DNA from: Cycas panzhihuaensis
Lineage: Eukaryota; Cycadophyta
NCBI GenBank assembly: GCA_023213395.1
Contig: CM041465.1
Span: 208,637,741-208,701,740, forward strand
Reading direction: 5' to 3'
Length of the DNA: 64,000 bases
Positions 22,749 through 34,796 of this stretch are shown here, piece after piece (positions within the stretch are counted from its first letter, which is position 1; every line of letters starts with the position of its first letter). The translations under genes were made by a program, and so were the position numbers. Under the pieces are notes generated by a model. It ran no database searches and was not told where the DNA came from. It saw only the letters and a program-made list of their open reading frames with translations.

Positions 22749-23588
22749 ATGAAGAAGGAAAATTAATTATTGAACCAGAGTGAATCTCCCATACTTGAAC
22801 CAAGAAGTTATGCTCAAGAGAAATTATAGAATACGTTATAAAATGGAAGACTTTGGACAAAGAGGTTGCAACCTATGAATCAGAAGAATGGTACCAACAA
22901 CACTTAGATTTACCTATTCTTTGAGGGCAAAGTATGTTTTCATGGGGAGGGATTTACAATGTTCCTTCTCTAGTCTAGTCGATTTACAAGGAGATAGTCT
23001 GGTTTACTACTTTTTACTTTCATTAAGAGTTACATTGATTACTTTCTTCATCTGGGTGTCTTACAAAGAAATGCTTATTCTGGCCAACCTATTAAGCATT
23101 ATTTATATTATTTTTTGGCTGAATTCAGGAGGGTCTTTTGGGCTAACCATACATGGTTATTCTAGTCGTTTCTCTATCTCTTTTTAATTGAGCCCCTTAG
23201 CCCTCTTTTCACCCACCTGTTTAAAGGTGTTTGTGGCCTCTTTTGGGGGTGTGAAAGTGAATTGCAGGTGTTGTATTTTCAGCCTTAGGGCTGCTATTCT
23301 TGGGAGGGGACCTTGCCTTGAAGAGGAAGATCATTGCCAGTACATTTTGTAAGTTATATTTCATGTTTTAATGATATTTTTGTAGTACTATTGTGAGAAG
23401 ATAACAATCGTTTTAGCTTATCTTAGTATATTACCAGCAAATTGTGTGTGAATTATGCATGTTTTACTTTATTCTTTCACTTCTCTTTCAATTTATCACT
23501 ATATTACCTGCAAAGTCTGTGTAAATTGTACACCTTTTTCTTTATTATGTCATTTTTCTTCAATTTACCTTGCTAACTTTGCTACAAA
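22749..23588 (+). repeat. 3' tail, PPT and 3' LTR of element B
   Basis: About 200 bp of tail ends in CTTTGAGGGCAAAG and CATGGGGAGGGATTTA, a polypurine tract next to the LTR start at 22960. The LTR (22960-23588) pairs with 11308-11932. The CTTTGAGGGCAAAG box recurs before the PPT of element C at 36885. Confidence 0.8.
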
Positions 23589-23593
23589 TAGTA

Positions 23594-24460
23594 TGAGCCA
23601 GTCTTCCAACCTCTGCCAACTAGACTCCCACCTTATCACATGGAACATATTTATTGAGATCAAACTAGAAGAAGGTCCTATTTCAATTCATCCTTATAGG
23701 TACGACCACAAACAAAATATTGAGATCAAGCAACTTACTAACGACCTTTTAGAATTTGGAGTCATCACTCATAGCAAAAGTCCTTATGCAACTCCAATTG
23801 TTTTGGCTCACAAAAAAGATGTGTCCTTTCATCTTTGCATGGATTACCATGCACTAAATTCAATCATGATAAAAAGTAAATATCCTATCCCTAGAATGGA
23901 TGATGTCATTAATGAACTTCATGGCCCAACATTTTTTTCTAAATTGATCTTCAATTTGGTTATTATCAGATCCTTGTCAAAATAATCAACTGTGAAAAAA
24001 TAGATTTTAGGACTCATCAAGGATTGTATGGATTCAAAGTCATTCCCTTCAACCTCCTGAATGCCCCAACAATGTTCCAAGCTATAATGAATAAGGTACT
24101 TGCTCTCTTTCTGTTCAAGTTTATTATGGTTTTCTTTGACAACATTTTAGTTTACAACAAATGTTGACAACAACATCTCAATCATTTGGATAAGATATTG
24201 GGAACATTGAGTCAAAACAAGTTGTTTGCCAAGTGAGCTAAATGCCATTTTGACCAACAAACACTTGAATACTTAGGTCATATCATTGCCATACATGGTG
24301 TCCTTATGGACCCTAATGAGATTCAAGCCATTTTGGATTGGTTGACATTTACTTCAGTGACTGCCCTTTGAGGATTTTTGGGATTTACTAGTTTTTATAG
24401 ATGATATATTCAGCACTACTTGTCCCTTGCCGTCCCACTCATTGATACATGTAAAAAGAA
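23594..24460 (+). pseudogene. pol: Element C reverse transcriptase
   Basis: It continues the pre-RT: EPVFQPLPTRLPPYHMEH, then IEIKQLTNDLLEFGVI, HLCMDYHALNSIMI and NAPTMFQAIMNKVL. The active-site region reads VFFDNILVYN, so YLDD has become FFDN. Frameshifts occur near 23980 and 24060. Confidence 0.8.
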
Positions 24461-24980
24461 TGCCTTTCATTAGTTAAACTTGACCGAACAAGCTTTTTCA
24501 TGCCAAAAAATGACCATCACTTTTGTCCCTGTATTGGTAATACCCAATTTTGCAAAACCACTTGAACTACATTGTGATGAATCCAGATATAAGATTGGTG
24601 TCATTCTCATACAGGACAAACAACACATAGCATTTGAAAGTAGAAAACTCAATTTTTGAGAGTAGGCCTACTCAACTTACAATAAAGAAATGTTGGTTAT
24701 TCTCCATGCCTTAGCAAAATGGTGCCAATACCTCTTCGGAAGCAAATTTGCAGTGCATACTAACCACCATAGTCTTAAATATCTCCTTCAATAGCCTAAT
24801 TTATCTAAACTACAACAAAAATGGGTCACAAAATTCAAGACTTTGATTTTGGTATTTGTATGTAAGAGGGGCAAAGACAATAGGTCATTGATAGCTTATT
24901 TAGAAAATATGAATAAGAATCATGCAATGCAATTTCCATAACACTCCGTGTATGAATTGATCAACTCCATTCTGAATATG
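24461..24980 (+). pseudogene. pol: Element C RNase H
   Basis: Readable motifs are KPLELHCDESRYKIGVILIQ, YNKEMLVILHALAKW and FAVHTNHHSLKYLL, in the usual gypsy RNase H order. It ends with a degraded KDNRSLIAYLENM (KADALS-type) stretch. Confidence 0.8.
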
Positions 24981-25059
24981 ACAATGACTTAGTAACCAAA
25001 GCCAAGCTACAAGATTGCCACCAGGGCAAACCTCCAATTCATTGGTCACTGCATGGGTG

Positions 25060-26255
25060 TACATTGTTGTACAAAAGTCAAATCTACTTGCTCCAATCTT
25101 TGGCACTGAAAAAAACCATCCTCAAGGAAGGAGATGGTACCCCATCTTCCAAACCCTTTAGCTTTGGAAAAACATATGATCACATAAGAAGATCATTTTA
25201 TTGGCTAGGGAAGAAATCTAATATTCATGACTTCATTACTTCCTGTGATGTTTACCAATGACAAAAGACAGAAACAATAATGATTCTTGGTTTACTTCAA
25301 CAACTACCAATTCCAAATCACGAATGGGCAGATATCAATATGGATTTTATTATAGGGTTGCCCAAATTTGCAGATAAAGATGCTATTTTAATCATAGTGG
25401 ATTGCCTAATGAAATATGTGCATTTCATTCCACTACAAAGCACAATAATTGCACCTCAAGTTTCTATGTTTGTGAAGTCAATCCATTGCCTCCATGGGTT
25501 CCCTGAAACGATCATTATTGATCGAGATCCACAATTCACAAGTAAATTCTAGTATGAATTGTTTCAACTAGTAGGCACCTAGTTACATACAAGTATAGCC
25601 TACCACCTGTAAGCAAATGGCCAAACTGAGGTCGTTAACAAATGTCTTGAAGGGTATTTGTGTTGCTTCGCAAGAGACAAGCAATCCCAATGGGTGCAAT
25701 GGGTACACCTCGCGGAGTATTGATATAATACTTCATACCATTTGACAATCATGATGTCCCCCTTCTTGGCACTTTATCGTTACCCATCACCAGATATCAA
25801 TTCCTTCTTCCAAAAAGCATCCATGGCACTGACAATCAAACAAATCTAACAACAAACTTCAAACCTCCTTCTAGCTCTTAAAGATAATCTCTAGCTAGCT
25901 CAAAATTGTTTGAAACAACAAGTTGATAGCCATTGCTCTGAAAGAGAATTTAGTCTTGGTGACTAGGTCTTTCTTCTTTTACAGTCTTATGAACAATCAT
26001 CACTCAAGTCCTCTAGGAAATAGAAGCTCGCTCTTCAGTTCTATGGTCTATTTGAAATTTTGCAACGAGTTGGTTCTGTCGCCTATGCTTTGGTTATGCC
26101 TAGTGACCGAATTCATAATGTTTTTCATATTTCTTGCCTCAAACACAAAATTGGTTCATAGGTTGTGCTACATATTGAGTTACTTGTACTTGATGAAGAA
26201 GGCCAACTTGTTTTAAATCTAGAAGGAATTCTTGACACTCGTAGCACATGCTTGT
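25060..26255 (+). pseudogene. pol: Element C integrase (main part)
   Basis: HHCC finger remnant (SFYWLGKKSNIHDFI, SCDVYQ), catalytic core WADINMDFIIGLPKFADKD, then IIIDRDPQFTSKF, an LTANGQTEV-type stretch near 25610 and the C-terminal VFHISCLKHKIGS near 26120. The reading continues to CTTGT, where element D is inserted, and the last codons follow at 36778. Confidence 0.85.
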
Positions 26256-27062
26256 TGTTGGAGTCAAAAGTGATCCAATGGCTGTGTGAGGACCAGAGGT
26301 AGGTCAGATAACCCGAGTTGTGCAGGTACGGACCGTACGGAGGTACGCACGAGGCAAAACGGTAGAAAAACAAGCATTCAGGTACGTATGGCGGTGCGTG
26401 CACTGAACGGCAGTACGTATGACAAAAATGTACCAACAGGTGACGGAACCAAGTAGCGGTGATGCGCACGACTCGAGGACCAGTGAAGACCTGTCGAGGT
26501 GCCAGACGTACGTATGGACGTACGGACTCAAAGGAATAATTAATTAAGTGCTTAACAAGTGATTAATGAAAAGGTACGCATGATCGAAGAATACGGTTAT
26601 GACAGATCATAACCCTTGACCAAAAGGTACCAAAGATGAGTACTTAAGGAGGTATGCATGATTCACTTGGTTAGGGTGAGAGCCGGATATCAGGAGTACG
26701 CAAAGGTGCGAGGAGGCGATGCATGCGGCCAATTGGAGCATCACCGTATGATAAGTACCTTACGGGTATGCATTGTAGGAAAAGATCGATGTCTTTGGAA
26801 TGCTCGAGAATGCATTCCACCTCTGTAAATGAACTTGAATTAATAAAAGGAAGAGTTACGTGGAAATTGATGTATGCTTGATGTTGTGATGATGATTTGT
26901 TGAAGTATGTATTGATTTACTGCTTCGTGTACCATTCTGTGAATTATATATGGAATGTATGTGAATGACCATGTTGACAGTATCCTAAAACTAGACTATA
27001 GCGCTGTGTAACCTTGACAAGTGTATTGATTCCACAAAGGGTGTGGAATCTCCAAGTCAACA
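26256..27062 (+). repeat. 5' LTR of element D
   Basis: It pairs with 35971-36772. The left 300 bp is studded with GTACG and TACGTA (for example near 26393, 26414 and 26508). A primer site is not obvious: the sequence after the LTR reads TTGGTTCTGTTGCC, which I cannot assign to a tRNA. Confidence 0.95.
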
Positions 27063-27203
27063 TTGGTTCTGTTGCCTACGTCCGTTGAGGAGGGATAGGG
27101 CCTATGGGTTTCAAGGGAAAAGAATGTGTAAAGGGCAGAGGACCCTGGCTGCCGTCGTGATGGCGGGCTGTAACTAAGCCACTAGCAGCCAGGGGACCTT
27201 CCA

Positions 27204-28705
27204 GTGCCACCAAAGAGGCCTTCAAGGTCGGAAGAGCCCCAGAAGGATACTTCACCCAAGGAAAAGGAAACCAGCAGACAAAGGGCGCTAAGATGGTCAA
27301 AGGAAGCAAAACTCAGAAGGGCGAGGAGGTTAAGTTCGCAAAACAACGAGACTAAGGGACAGTCCGTTGAAGGATCTGAGGCAAGTGGAGCCCAGACACC
27401 TCAGGAAGAGGAAACCCATGGCGAACGATGGTATTGACACCACCCTATCAGAGATGATTTGTTTAGCCTGGAGATTGAAGGGAAGCCAAAAGTGGATGAA
27501 AAACATGAAGAGATCCTAACAGAGGGAAGTATACCAGTGGAGGACAGCCCGAAGAACCTAGGTGACAGCGATAAGAAGGCGGAGGAAGGTCCCTCGGCAT
27601 ATTGGGAAAACAAGCTAACGAGACAGCTTTTTGAAGATTCGGCGAAAGGGGATCTGATCAATCTTACATTACGGTAACACCATTGACTATACAAGTTCCA
27701 GGTGTAGTGGAACTTATACACATAAAAACTCCATTTAAGAATCATTGCTTGGAAAAGACAAGCAAATGTAGTTACTCCCAGTGCATCCCCAAAGGAGGGA
27801 GGAAGGGAAAGATCACCATCAGGTGGGGGATAGTTGCAATCTCCCAAAATGGACGATTATATAGACTTTGGGAAACTAATCTTTAATGATACTTCAGATG
27901 CAGCAGAGCATGTGTATCTATTTCAGAACCTTATTGATGTCAAAAAGATTACAGACGAAGATGAAATCAAAGCACGCTTCGCCTGTACATTGAGAGGAGT
28001 ACCCTTGGCTTGGTATAAGGAAACAAACAAGAATGAGCCATGGGTGAAAATTAAGAAAGCATTTGAAGAGAGATTTCAAAAGTTTCGCAGTAATGAAGCT
28101 GTCGAAATCGCACTACGAGAGATCAGGCAGGTCGGGGAATCATTCTAACTTACATTAGCCGAATGAAAATTATTGCAGCGAGCATGATCAATGAGACGAT
28201 AACGGATCATAATATGAAGAATTACTTTGTAAGAGGGCTGAATGAAAAGTTGCGAGCCATGATGCATGCTCATCCGTTAAAGTCATTCAAGAATGCTCAG
28301 GATCTGGCATTAGATTTTGAAATGGAAATGGACGCCCAAGCAGGAGGACAAGATTCCTTGCTGTTAAGATTACAAGACGAGATTAGAGAGCTGAAGCAAA
28401 ACCAATACAACCGACCCTTCTGCCAGGTAGGGGTAGCAGAAGAGGAATCGGAATTGGAGGCACTAAGAAAAGAGGTAGCAAGATTGAAAATTAGAAATAA
28501 CCGGGAAGAAGAAGAGACGCCCAAGAAGAAAGAGCACACTGGAAGGGTAACCAAGTGGTGCCACATCTGTGAAGAGAACTCACATACCACCAGGGAATGT
28601 GATTTAAATTTAAAAAACAGTGCAACGCACCAACAGGAGAAGTGGTGCCACATATGTGAGGTTGACACACATACAACCAAGGATTGTTTCTACAATCCCA
28701 GGTGA
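27204..28705 (+). pseudogene. gag: Element D gag with two zinc knuckles
   Basis: A basic, Ser/Lys-rich start (PPKRPSRSEEP, 27204) and an acidic stretch (27459-27677) precede the capsid region, whose frame opens at ATG 27849 with MDDYIDFGKLIF. FACTLRGVPLAWYKE and KKAFEERFQKF are the retrotransposon gag core. After a frame change near 28145, the C-terminus carries two CX2CX4HX4C knuckles, WCHICEENSHTTREC and WCHICEVDTHTTKDC. A single polyprotein is inferred, broken by about three frameshifts. Confidence 0.8.
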
Positions 28706-30270
28706 AAAGCATTCAGAGGTCGAGGTCGGGGAAGAGGCAACCCACCTCAGAATGTGTACACAACGAGGGGCGCACCAGAACCCTCGAGGAAAAAACAGCC
28801 GATGGGGAGATGCCTCATCTGCTCAGCCGCAATCGGAAGTCCGAATGCCAATGAAGCAGGAATACGAATGTAAGCCGTCAGAGGCAGAATCGTTGGCCCA
28901 AGCGACCACAAAACAAAGGATTGTAAGGGTAAAGCCAAAGCGACTAACCTGATGACAATCGTGCCAGAAACCAAGAATGTGAAATTACAAAACAAGCAGA
29001 AAGAGAAATTGGATGAAGGATATCCAAATCCACCAACAGAAATGGATCGGTACAAACAAGCAAAACAAGTGTTAGATGGTTTAGTCCGGGAAGAGAATAT
29101 ACTACCAATGGGTAAACCAGAAACGAAATATGTTTATGTTCAGAAAAATAAACAAAAAGAGCAAGAAAAACTACCGGAAGAACTCACGACAAAACCCCAA
29201 ATGGTGCAAATGGAAGAGTTGTTTAAAGGATTACCAGCAGAAGATATTCCCAGAATGTTGCTATTGATGGAAAATCTAGTGAAAGCGATTCTGATTAACT
29301 ATTCCTTTGTCTCAAGTTATTGACTGGATCAAAGGAGGAGTGTTACAGAAAGGAATTACCAGAAGTTTAAAATAGATTATACCATCATTCGACATGGATC
29401 CAATGGTAACCATGTCAGTCTTGGGAGAAACATTCCCACGAGTAATTGTGGATGGAGGCGCAAAGAAGAATGTGTTACCACCGCAACATGGCGTAAATTG
29501 GGAAGCCTGAAGTTGGAAGCGAGAACTTATTCAGAAGTTGGAAGCAAAGAACTTATTCACAAGTTGGCTAATGAACTATTGGTACGACCTATGGGCAGAT
29601 TGGCCAATATCAAAGTAGACGTGGCAGGGATAGTGGTAAGAATTGACTTCACAATTGTGGAAACGGAGAAAGGAGCCACACCCTACCCAGCATTACTAGG
29701 AAGGCCCTGGTTACACAAAACACAATGCCTTCAGAATTGGGAAAAGGTAACCTTCACTTTATCGGACAACAACAACAAAGTGGTACTACCAATGCTGGGA
29801 AGAAGTTCGATTGAAGTAATTCCAGATGAAGGATCCAGTACTACGGTAACAAGCGATACGACATTTTCTTCCATTGGGGAAGAACATATCTTCCATATGG
29901 CAGAAAAACCCACAACATCGAATAACCACCAGCGTGAAGAACCAGCGGATCTCGAAGAAATATACAACTCTTCGGATGATGAACACGGTATGAGGTTCAT
30001 GGATTACTGGCTTCAGGATGCATATGAAGTAAATTCTTCTTCTCACAGATGTAATTTGTTATCTAAATGTGTATCTGTAAACATTGATACTAATTTAAGT
30101 TCTTTTGAATATATGCTGACTAACGATCATTTGGAAATTGATAACAACCTAGACCAACCAACCCTTAGCTTACCTAGTAATTTTCGTAGTTTTTTTGTAG
30201 TTAATAGTAACCCTGACTTCCCATCTACTTCAGGCGTGGGTCCTGAGGTAGATTTCCTACCCCCCCCCCC
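28706..30270 (+). pseudogene. pol: Element D protease region
   Basis: A Lys/Glu/Gln-rich linker (28952-29323, with GLPAEDIPRMLLLMENL) leads to the retropepsin site IVDGGAKKNVLP at about 29445 (DGG for DSG) and the ATPYPALLGRPWLHKTQCL stretch near 29685. An acidic, Ser-rich linker follows to a run of about 13 C at 30261-30273 that shifts the frame. Confidence 0.75.
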
Positions 30271-30289
30271 CCTTATTACAACCTGAGGA

Positions 30290-31049
30290 AGGAAGGAATA
30301 TCCCTTCTTCTTCTTCCTTAGAGGTACACCCACCCAGCCATAAATCTCTTCCAACCATTGGCGCCAAAACTGGGAAAATGGAAGGAGGATTGCTGGTAAG
30401 TACTTCTAGCGAGTCTGGCCTAGGAAGTAAAATCATTATTCCGGAAAAAACAAACTATCAAATCTATATTGGGGATTACGTTAAACCATTCTATGGGGAA
30501 CAGTTATATGGGACTACCCATTTAACACACTGCATTGAGTATTGGATAGATCAGGGAAATTGGGATAAAACCCAATGGAAGCAAGACCTAGTCCTAACCC
30601 TGCGAGGGAGAGCTTGGTACTGGTACTTAGCTCACCAACATACTCTTAGGAATTGGCAAGATTTGCAGACGATGTTTCGAATACGATTCGATCATCCAAA
30701 CCAACTAACTATTCCAATATTCTACGTAGGTCATAAACCTAGAAAACACATACAGGTGTGCAAACAAAATTGGAGATCCTTGAGTATACCTAAACGGAAT
30801 TGGTCTAACTATTTCTACCACACTTTGGGGAGAGTAGCAAAAGACTGGTTCCTAGGAAGGGAGCAAAATCTAGATATAACTTGGGGAAACCTAAAGAAAT
30901 CTTTTATAAAAACCTTTAGGCATACTTCAGAAAACCAAGAAATAAACAAAATCTTGAAACACATCAGAATAATGAGCATAAAACTAGAACAAAGATTTAA
31001 TGATCAGAAACAAGAGAATCTATACATAGTGAAGAAGAAGAAATTATGA
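30290..31049 (+). CDS. Element D ORF with two gag-like domains between protease and RT
   Basis: The frame is open from the poly-C run to TGA at 31049 and continues the protease linker in a shifted frame. It contains two stretches with the gag capsid pattern (L-G-x-A-x-x-W, tryptophan, then F-x-x-x-F): LRGRAWYWYLAHQHTLRNW with TMFRIRF, then LGRVAKDWFLGREQNLDITW with SFIKTF. A basic tail follows. I infer a duplicated capsid-like module inside pol. Retrotransposon gag is normally upstream of protease, and element D has one there too. Alternatives are a non-gag helical domain or chance resemblance. Confidence 0.5.
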
Positions 31050-31139
31050 ATTATCCTGCAGAGTTTGAGAATTCACCATTGGAGAAAGAAAAGTAGAAGA
31101 TGCCCGGGGCACAAAACCGAAAATGTAGAAGATGTGGGT

Positions 31140-32340
31140 ATAACGGTTGAAAACTACGTAAATTAATGCTCAGGCTCGTAAAATCCTAAGCTTATTCGAA
31201 TTGGAAACTATTGGGATTCCCAACCAGAGCGAAGCTCAACAGCTTATTCAAGAATTCCGTGACGTGTTCGCATGGTCGTATAAAGACCTGAAAGGTATTC
31301 CTCCGGAGATAGGAATGCATCATATTGATCTAGTAGAGGACGCTAAACCAGTAAAACAACGACCATAGCGTATGAACCCAAAATACAAAGAAAAAGTAAA
31401 AGCAGAACTTGATAAAATGTTGGAAGCAGGTTATATATACGAAATCGACTACAGCGACTGGGTGAGCCCTGTAGTAGTGGTTCCCAAGAAAAATGGGAAA
31501 ATTCGTGTCTGTGTGGATTACAGACAGTTGAATAAGGTAACAAAAAAAGATCCATTTCCGTTACCTTTCATGGAAGATATTTTGGAAGCAGTTGGAGGGA
31601 ATGAAATCTATTCATTCACCGACGGATTTAGTGGGTACAATCAAGTGCAGATTGTCCCGGAAGATCAGGCGAAGACAACATTCGTAACAGAATGGGGTAC
31701 GTATGCCTATAAGGTAATGCCTTTCGGTCTTACGAATGCACCAGCGACATTTCAGTGGATTGTGATTAATATTTTTCGAAAATTTATTGGAGAAAAAGTT
31801 GTCAGATTCTTAGACGATTGGATGTTGTATGGGTTAATGAAAAATCATATGGAAAACTTGAGAGAAATGTTGCAAACCTGCTGAAAATAAACTGCCTCAA
31901 TCCGTAAAATGTACATTTCGGTACCCTTGAAACCTCCTAGGGCATATAGTCAAGAAAGAAGGATTGTCGACGGATCCAAAGAAAAGTGTCTGCCATTCTA
32001 CACTTTCCGACACCGAGTACAAGGAAACAGCTGAAAGGTTTTCTGGGTTTGACAGGATATTATAGAAAATTCATCAGAGGATATGCATATATATCTGGAC
32101 CTCTCGGAAGAGTTGCTAAAAAGAATATTGAATGGATATGGACGACGATCGAATGAGCATTCAAACATTGAAACAGGCCATTGTAGCGGTTTATATTGCG
32201 ATTCCCAGATTGGAAGAAAACTTTTCACGTACATGTGGATGCGTCGCACTACGCTATTGGATGCGTATTGGCACAACCCAGCGATGATAAAATGGATCAT
32301 CCAATCTATTTTGCCGGATGAAACTTACGAGCGAGCGTAA
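31140..32340 (+). pseudogene. pol: Element D reverse transcriptase
   Basis: Pre-RT reads EFRDVFAWSYKDLKGIPPEI, then MNPKYKEKVKAELDKMLEAG, SPVVVVPKKNGKIRVCVDYR, FTDGFSGYNQVQI and PFGLTNAPATFQ, all conserved gypsy RT blocks. The active site is VRFLDDWMLYG (FLDD). From 31885 the thumb and connection are readable only across several frameshifts. Confidence 0.9.
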
Positions 32341-32724
32341 TTATCTGACGACGTAAAGGGAAGCACTCGGCATGCTTTATGCATTACAGAAGTTTCGACA
32401 TTATTTGTTATCCAATCCATTCTTGTTTTTCGTCAACCACCAAGCCTTGATGTATCTAGTAAATAAACCCATTATGCGAGGAAGAATCAGTAGATGGTTA
32501 ATGTTGTTTCAAGAATTCTCATTCAAAATCATTGTGAAACCCGGCAAAGCACACATCATTCCAGATCAACTATCAAGAATCAAAAATGGAGAGAAAGCCA
32601 CAGGGATACCAGATGATTTTCCAGACGCAGCTCTATTCAGCATAGATGCAGTTCCAGCAGACTGGTATGAGGGAATACCAGAGTACCTAGCGACTGGTAT
32701 GAGGGAATACCAGAGTACCTAGCG
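32341..32724 (+). pseudogene. pol: Element D RNase H / connection to integrase
   Basis: REALGMLYALQKFRHYLL, FFVNHQALMYLVNKP, RGRISRWLMLFQEFSF and KPGKAHIIPDQLSR are typical gypsy RNase H motifs. A 32-bp tandem duplication at the end throws the integrase into another frame. Confidence 0.9.
32661..32724 (+). repeat. Exact 32-bp tandem duplication
   Basis: ACTGGTATGAGGGAATACCA plus 12 more bases occurs at 32661-32692 and again at 32693-32724 without mismatch. Since 32 is not a multiple of three, it separates RNase H from integrase by a frameshift. Confidence 0.98.
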
Positions 32725-32733
32725 ACCGGAGAA

Positions 32734-33936
32734 GTGCCAGCAGAATTAGATCGTACGGGGAAAAGAAATTTCATCAGAAAAGCAGAGCCGTATCAGCTTA
32801 TCAGTGGTGAGTTGTACAAATTGGGGCCGGATGACATATTGCGATGTTGTGTTCGACAGCATGAGACAGACCAGATCATGTCTCAAGCACATGAAGGAAT
32901 AGCGGGTGGCCACATGGGAAAATTGGCCACATGGCAAAAAATCTTGACGTCGGGATTCTGGTGGCCGTCAATGTTCAAAGATGTCAAAAAATGGATTCAA
33001 GCATGCGATTATTGCCAACGCGTGGGGAAACCTAATCGACAGGATTTCCAACCGTTGCATCCCATACTACCTTTGGCACCATTCGAAAGATGGGGGCTCG
33101 ACTTTGTGGGGCCAATCAAACCAGCAGCGCGGAGATCGAAAGCTCGATACATTCTGGTGGCTACCGATTATACGACAAAGTGGGTGGAAGCCAGATTGAG
33201 AAAAGCCGATGCGTAAAGCACAAAGAAGATTTCAGTATGAGGTAATAATGACGCCGATTTGGATGCCCTTGGAGATCGCTGACCAAGGTGCCCACTTCCT
33301 CAACCAAACGATTGAAACATTGACAACCGCCTTCATGATTAGCCATCGAAATCAACTCCCTACTATCCGAGAGCCAATGGTCAAGCGGAGAGCTCGAACA
33401 AGATAATCGAAAACTGCTTGCGAAAGATATGCTACATCGGCAGATCGGATTGGGCTGAGAAGTTACCCTCCGTACTATGGGCCTTTCGTACGACATATAA
33501 AAGATCGCTTGGATGACCCATTCCAAATTTTGTATATGGCACGGAAGCCATTCTTCCGACCGAGTTCGAGATACCCAGCTTACGAGTGGCAATACAATGT
33601 CGATTAGACGACCTCCAGTCCTTGGAACGACGACTGGAAGATTTAATACGGTTGGAAGAGAAACGACACCTAGCAAACTGGTTGCAACATATGGAAAAGC
33701 GGCGACAAAATGCATGGCATCACCGCCATCTGCGGAAACCATAATTCAACGAAGGTGATCAAGTATTGCTATACGACAGCAAATTCAAAACGCACCCCGG
33801 GAAACTCAAGATGATGTGGTTGGGACCATACATCGCAGAAAGAATTTTCGAGAATGGATCCGTGCAGCTTCGAGAGATCGACGGACCTCTGCTACCAACA
33901 CAGGTAAATTGTAGTAGACTCAAGCCTTACATTGAG
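32734..33936 (+). pseudogene. pol: Element D integrase
   Basis: The HHCC finger is intact ([18 protein letters not shown], then CDYCQRVGK). The core has [25 protein letters not shown] and, in another frame, ADQGAHFLNQTIE. The C-terminal domain reads VLLYDSKFKTHPGKLKMMW, then VNCSRLKPYIE and TAG. Frameshifts near 33215 and 33400 break it. Confidence 0.9.
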
Positions 33937-34184
33937 TAGCCCAGCTAACCAGCAGGATCAGCTGGTTGTACCATATCATATTGCATGATGTTGAGGCAAC
34001 CAACTGCCTTGATACCGAGCCATGATCCAGTTCGGTATGGATATTAAAAATAGAAAAAAAAAAATTGGAAAAAAATAAAAAATAACCGTAACTCATTACT
34101 GATATAAGTAACAACAAAGATAATCGAGAAAAATCGGAGGAAAATTCATCCAAGATACAAGCAAATTACAAGGTACATACCGAA
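33937..34184 (+). other. Spacer after integrase of element D
   Basis: An imperfect inverted repeat (CCAGCTAACCAGCAGGATCAG) and an A-rich tract near 34050-34090 are the only marked features. It separates the integrase stop from the tandem array. Confidence 0.5.
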
Positions 34185-34640
34185 AAGGTATGTTACTGTG
34201 CACGCATACAATTGGAACAGTGATAAAAGTAGAAAATACACTATACGTACCAAAGGAATTCACTAAAGTATGCATAGTTTTAAAAAGTGACTCGGAATTA
34301 TACTATACGTACCTGAAAAGTACGTGGACAGGTACGCATAGTATAAATAACTTTAAGTGGCTCAACTACATTATACGTACCTGAAAAGCACGCGCAGTGC
34401 ACGCACAAAGGCAAAGGAGCGTAAGTTAAAATTTTACGTTATACGTACCAACGAAGTATGTAATCTGCACGACCGCGTGTAAAAGATACTCAAGTGACTG
34501 GTTACATTATACGTACCAACGGAAGTACGCAATCGAGTACGTATAATGAAAACCCTTAACATTATATGTACCAAGGGCACGTATAAGACAAAATACGCAA
34601 AACGACAAATCATTACGTACCTGCGAACATTCCCGTGCGG
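34185..34640 (+). repeat. Degenerate about 68-bp tandem array with TATACGTACC core
   Basis: Cores TATACGTAC or close variants occur near 34242, 34304, 34372, 34440, 34508, 34563 and 34612; most spacings are 62-68 bp. Further TACGCA/GTACG words fill the units. It lies between integrase and the accessory ORF, the hypervariable 3' region of Tat-type elements. The ACGT core words are also abundant in D's LTRs. Confidence 0.8.
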
Positions 34641-34796
34641 TACGCAGAGCGGAACGGACTACGGCACGCAACGATTTGCTCGGGTACGCATCACGGTGCG
34701 CTAAACAGAGAAACGGCAAGCGTTCTATAGAGGTACGTATGTACGGTTCTACTGGTACGCTTTGGTTTCTTTCTTACCTCTGGAACTCCATAGCCA

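Larger units (their letters stand above)
11308..23588 (+). mobile_element. Element B: Ty3/gypsy retrotransposon inserted in C
   Basis: Related LTRs lie at about 11308-11932 and 22960-23588. Flanks TAGCA (11303-11307) and TAGTA (23589-23593) fit a 5-bp duplication with one mismatch, but the terminal nucleotides are degraded and the exact ends are uncertain. Order inside: PBS, gag, CCHC and protease, RT-RNase H, integrase, PPT. The element carries a solo-LTR-like insert in gag and element A in integrase. Confidence 0.8.

Noticed and set aside
28297-28712. Minus-strand frames of 73-127 codons
   Set aside because: They are antisense shadows of the D gag zinc-knuckle region.
30358-30374. TTGGCGCCAAAACTGGG, resembling a retrotransposon primer-binding site
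   Set aside because: It lies in a reading frame continuous from the protease linker into the gag-like ORF (encoding TIGAKTGK), and no LTR end precedes it.
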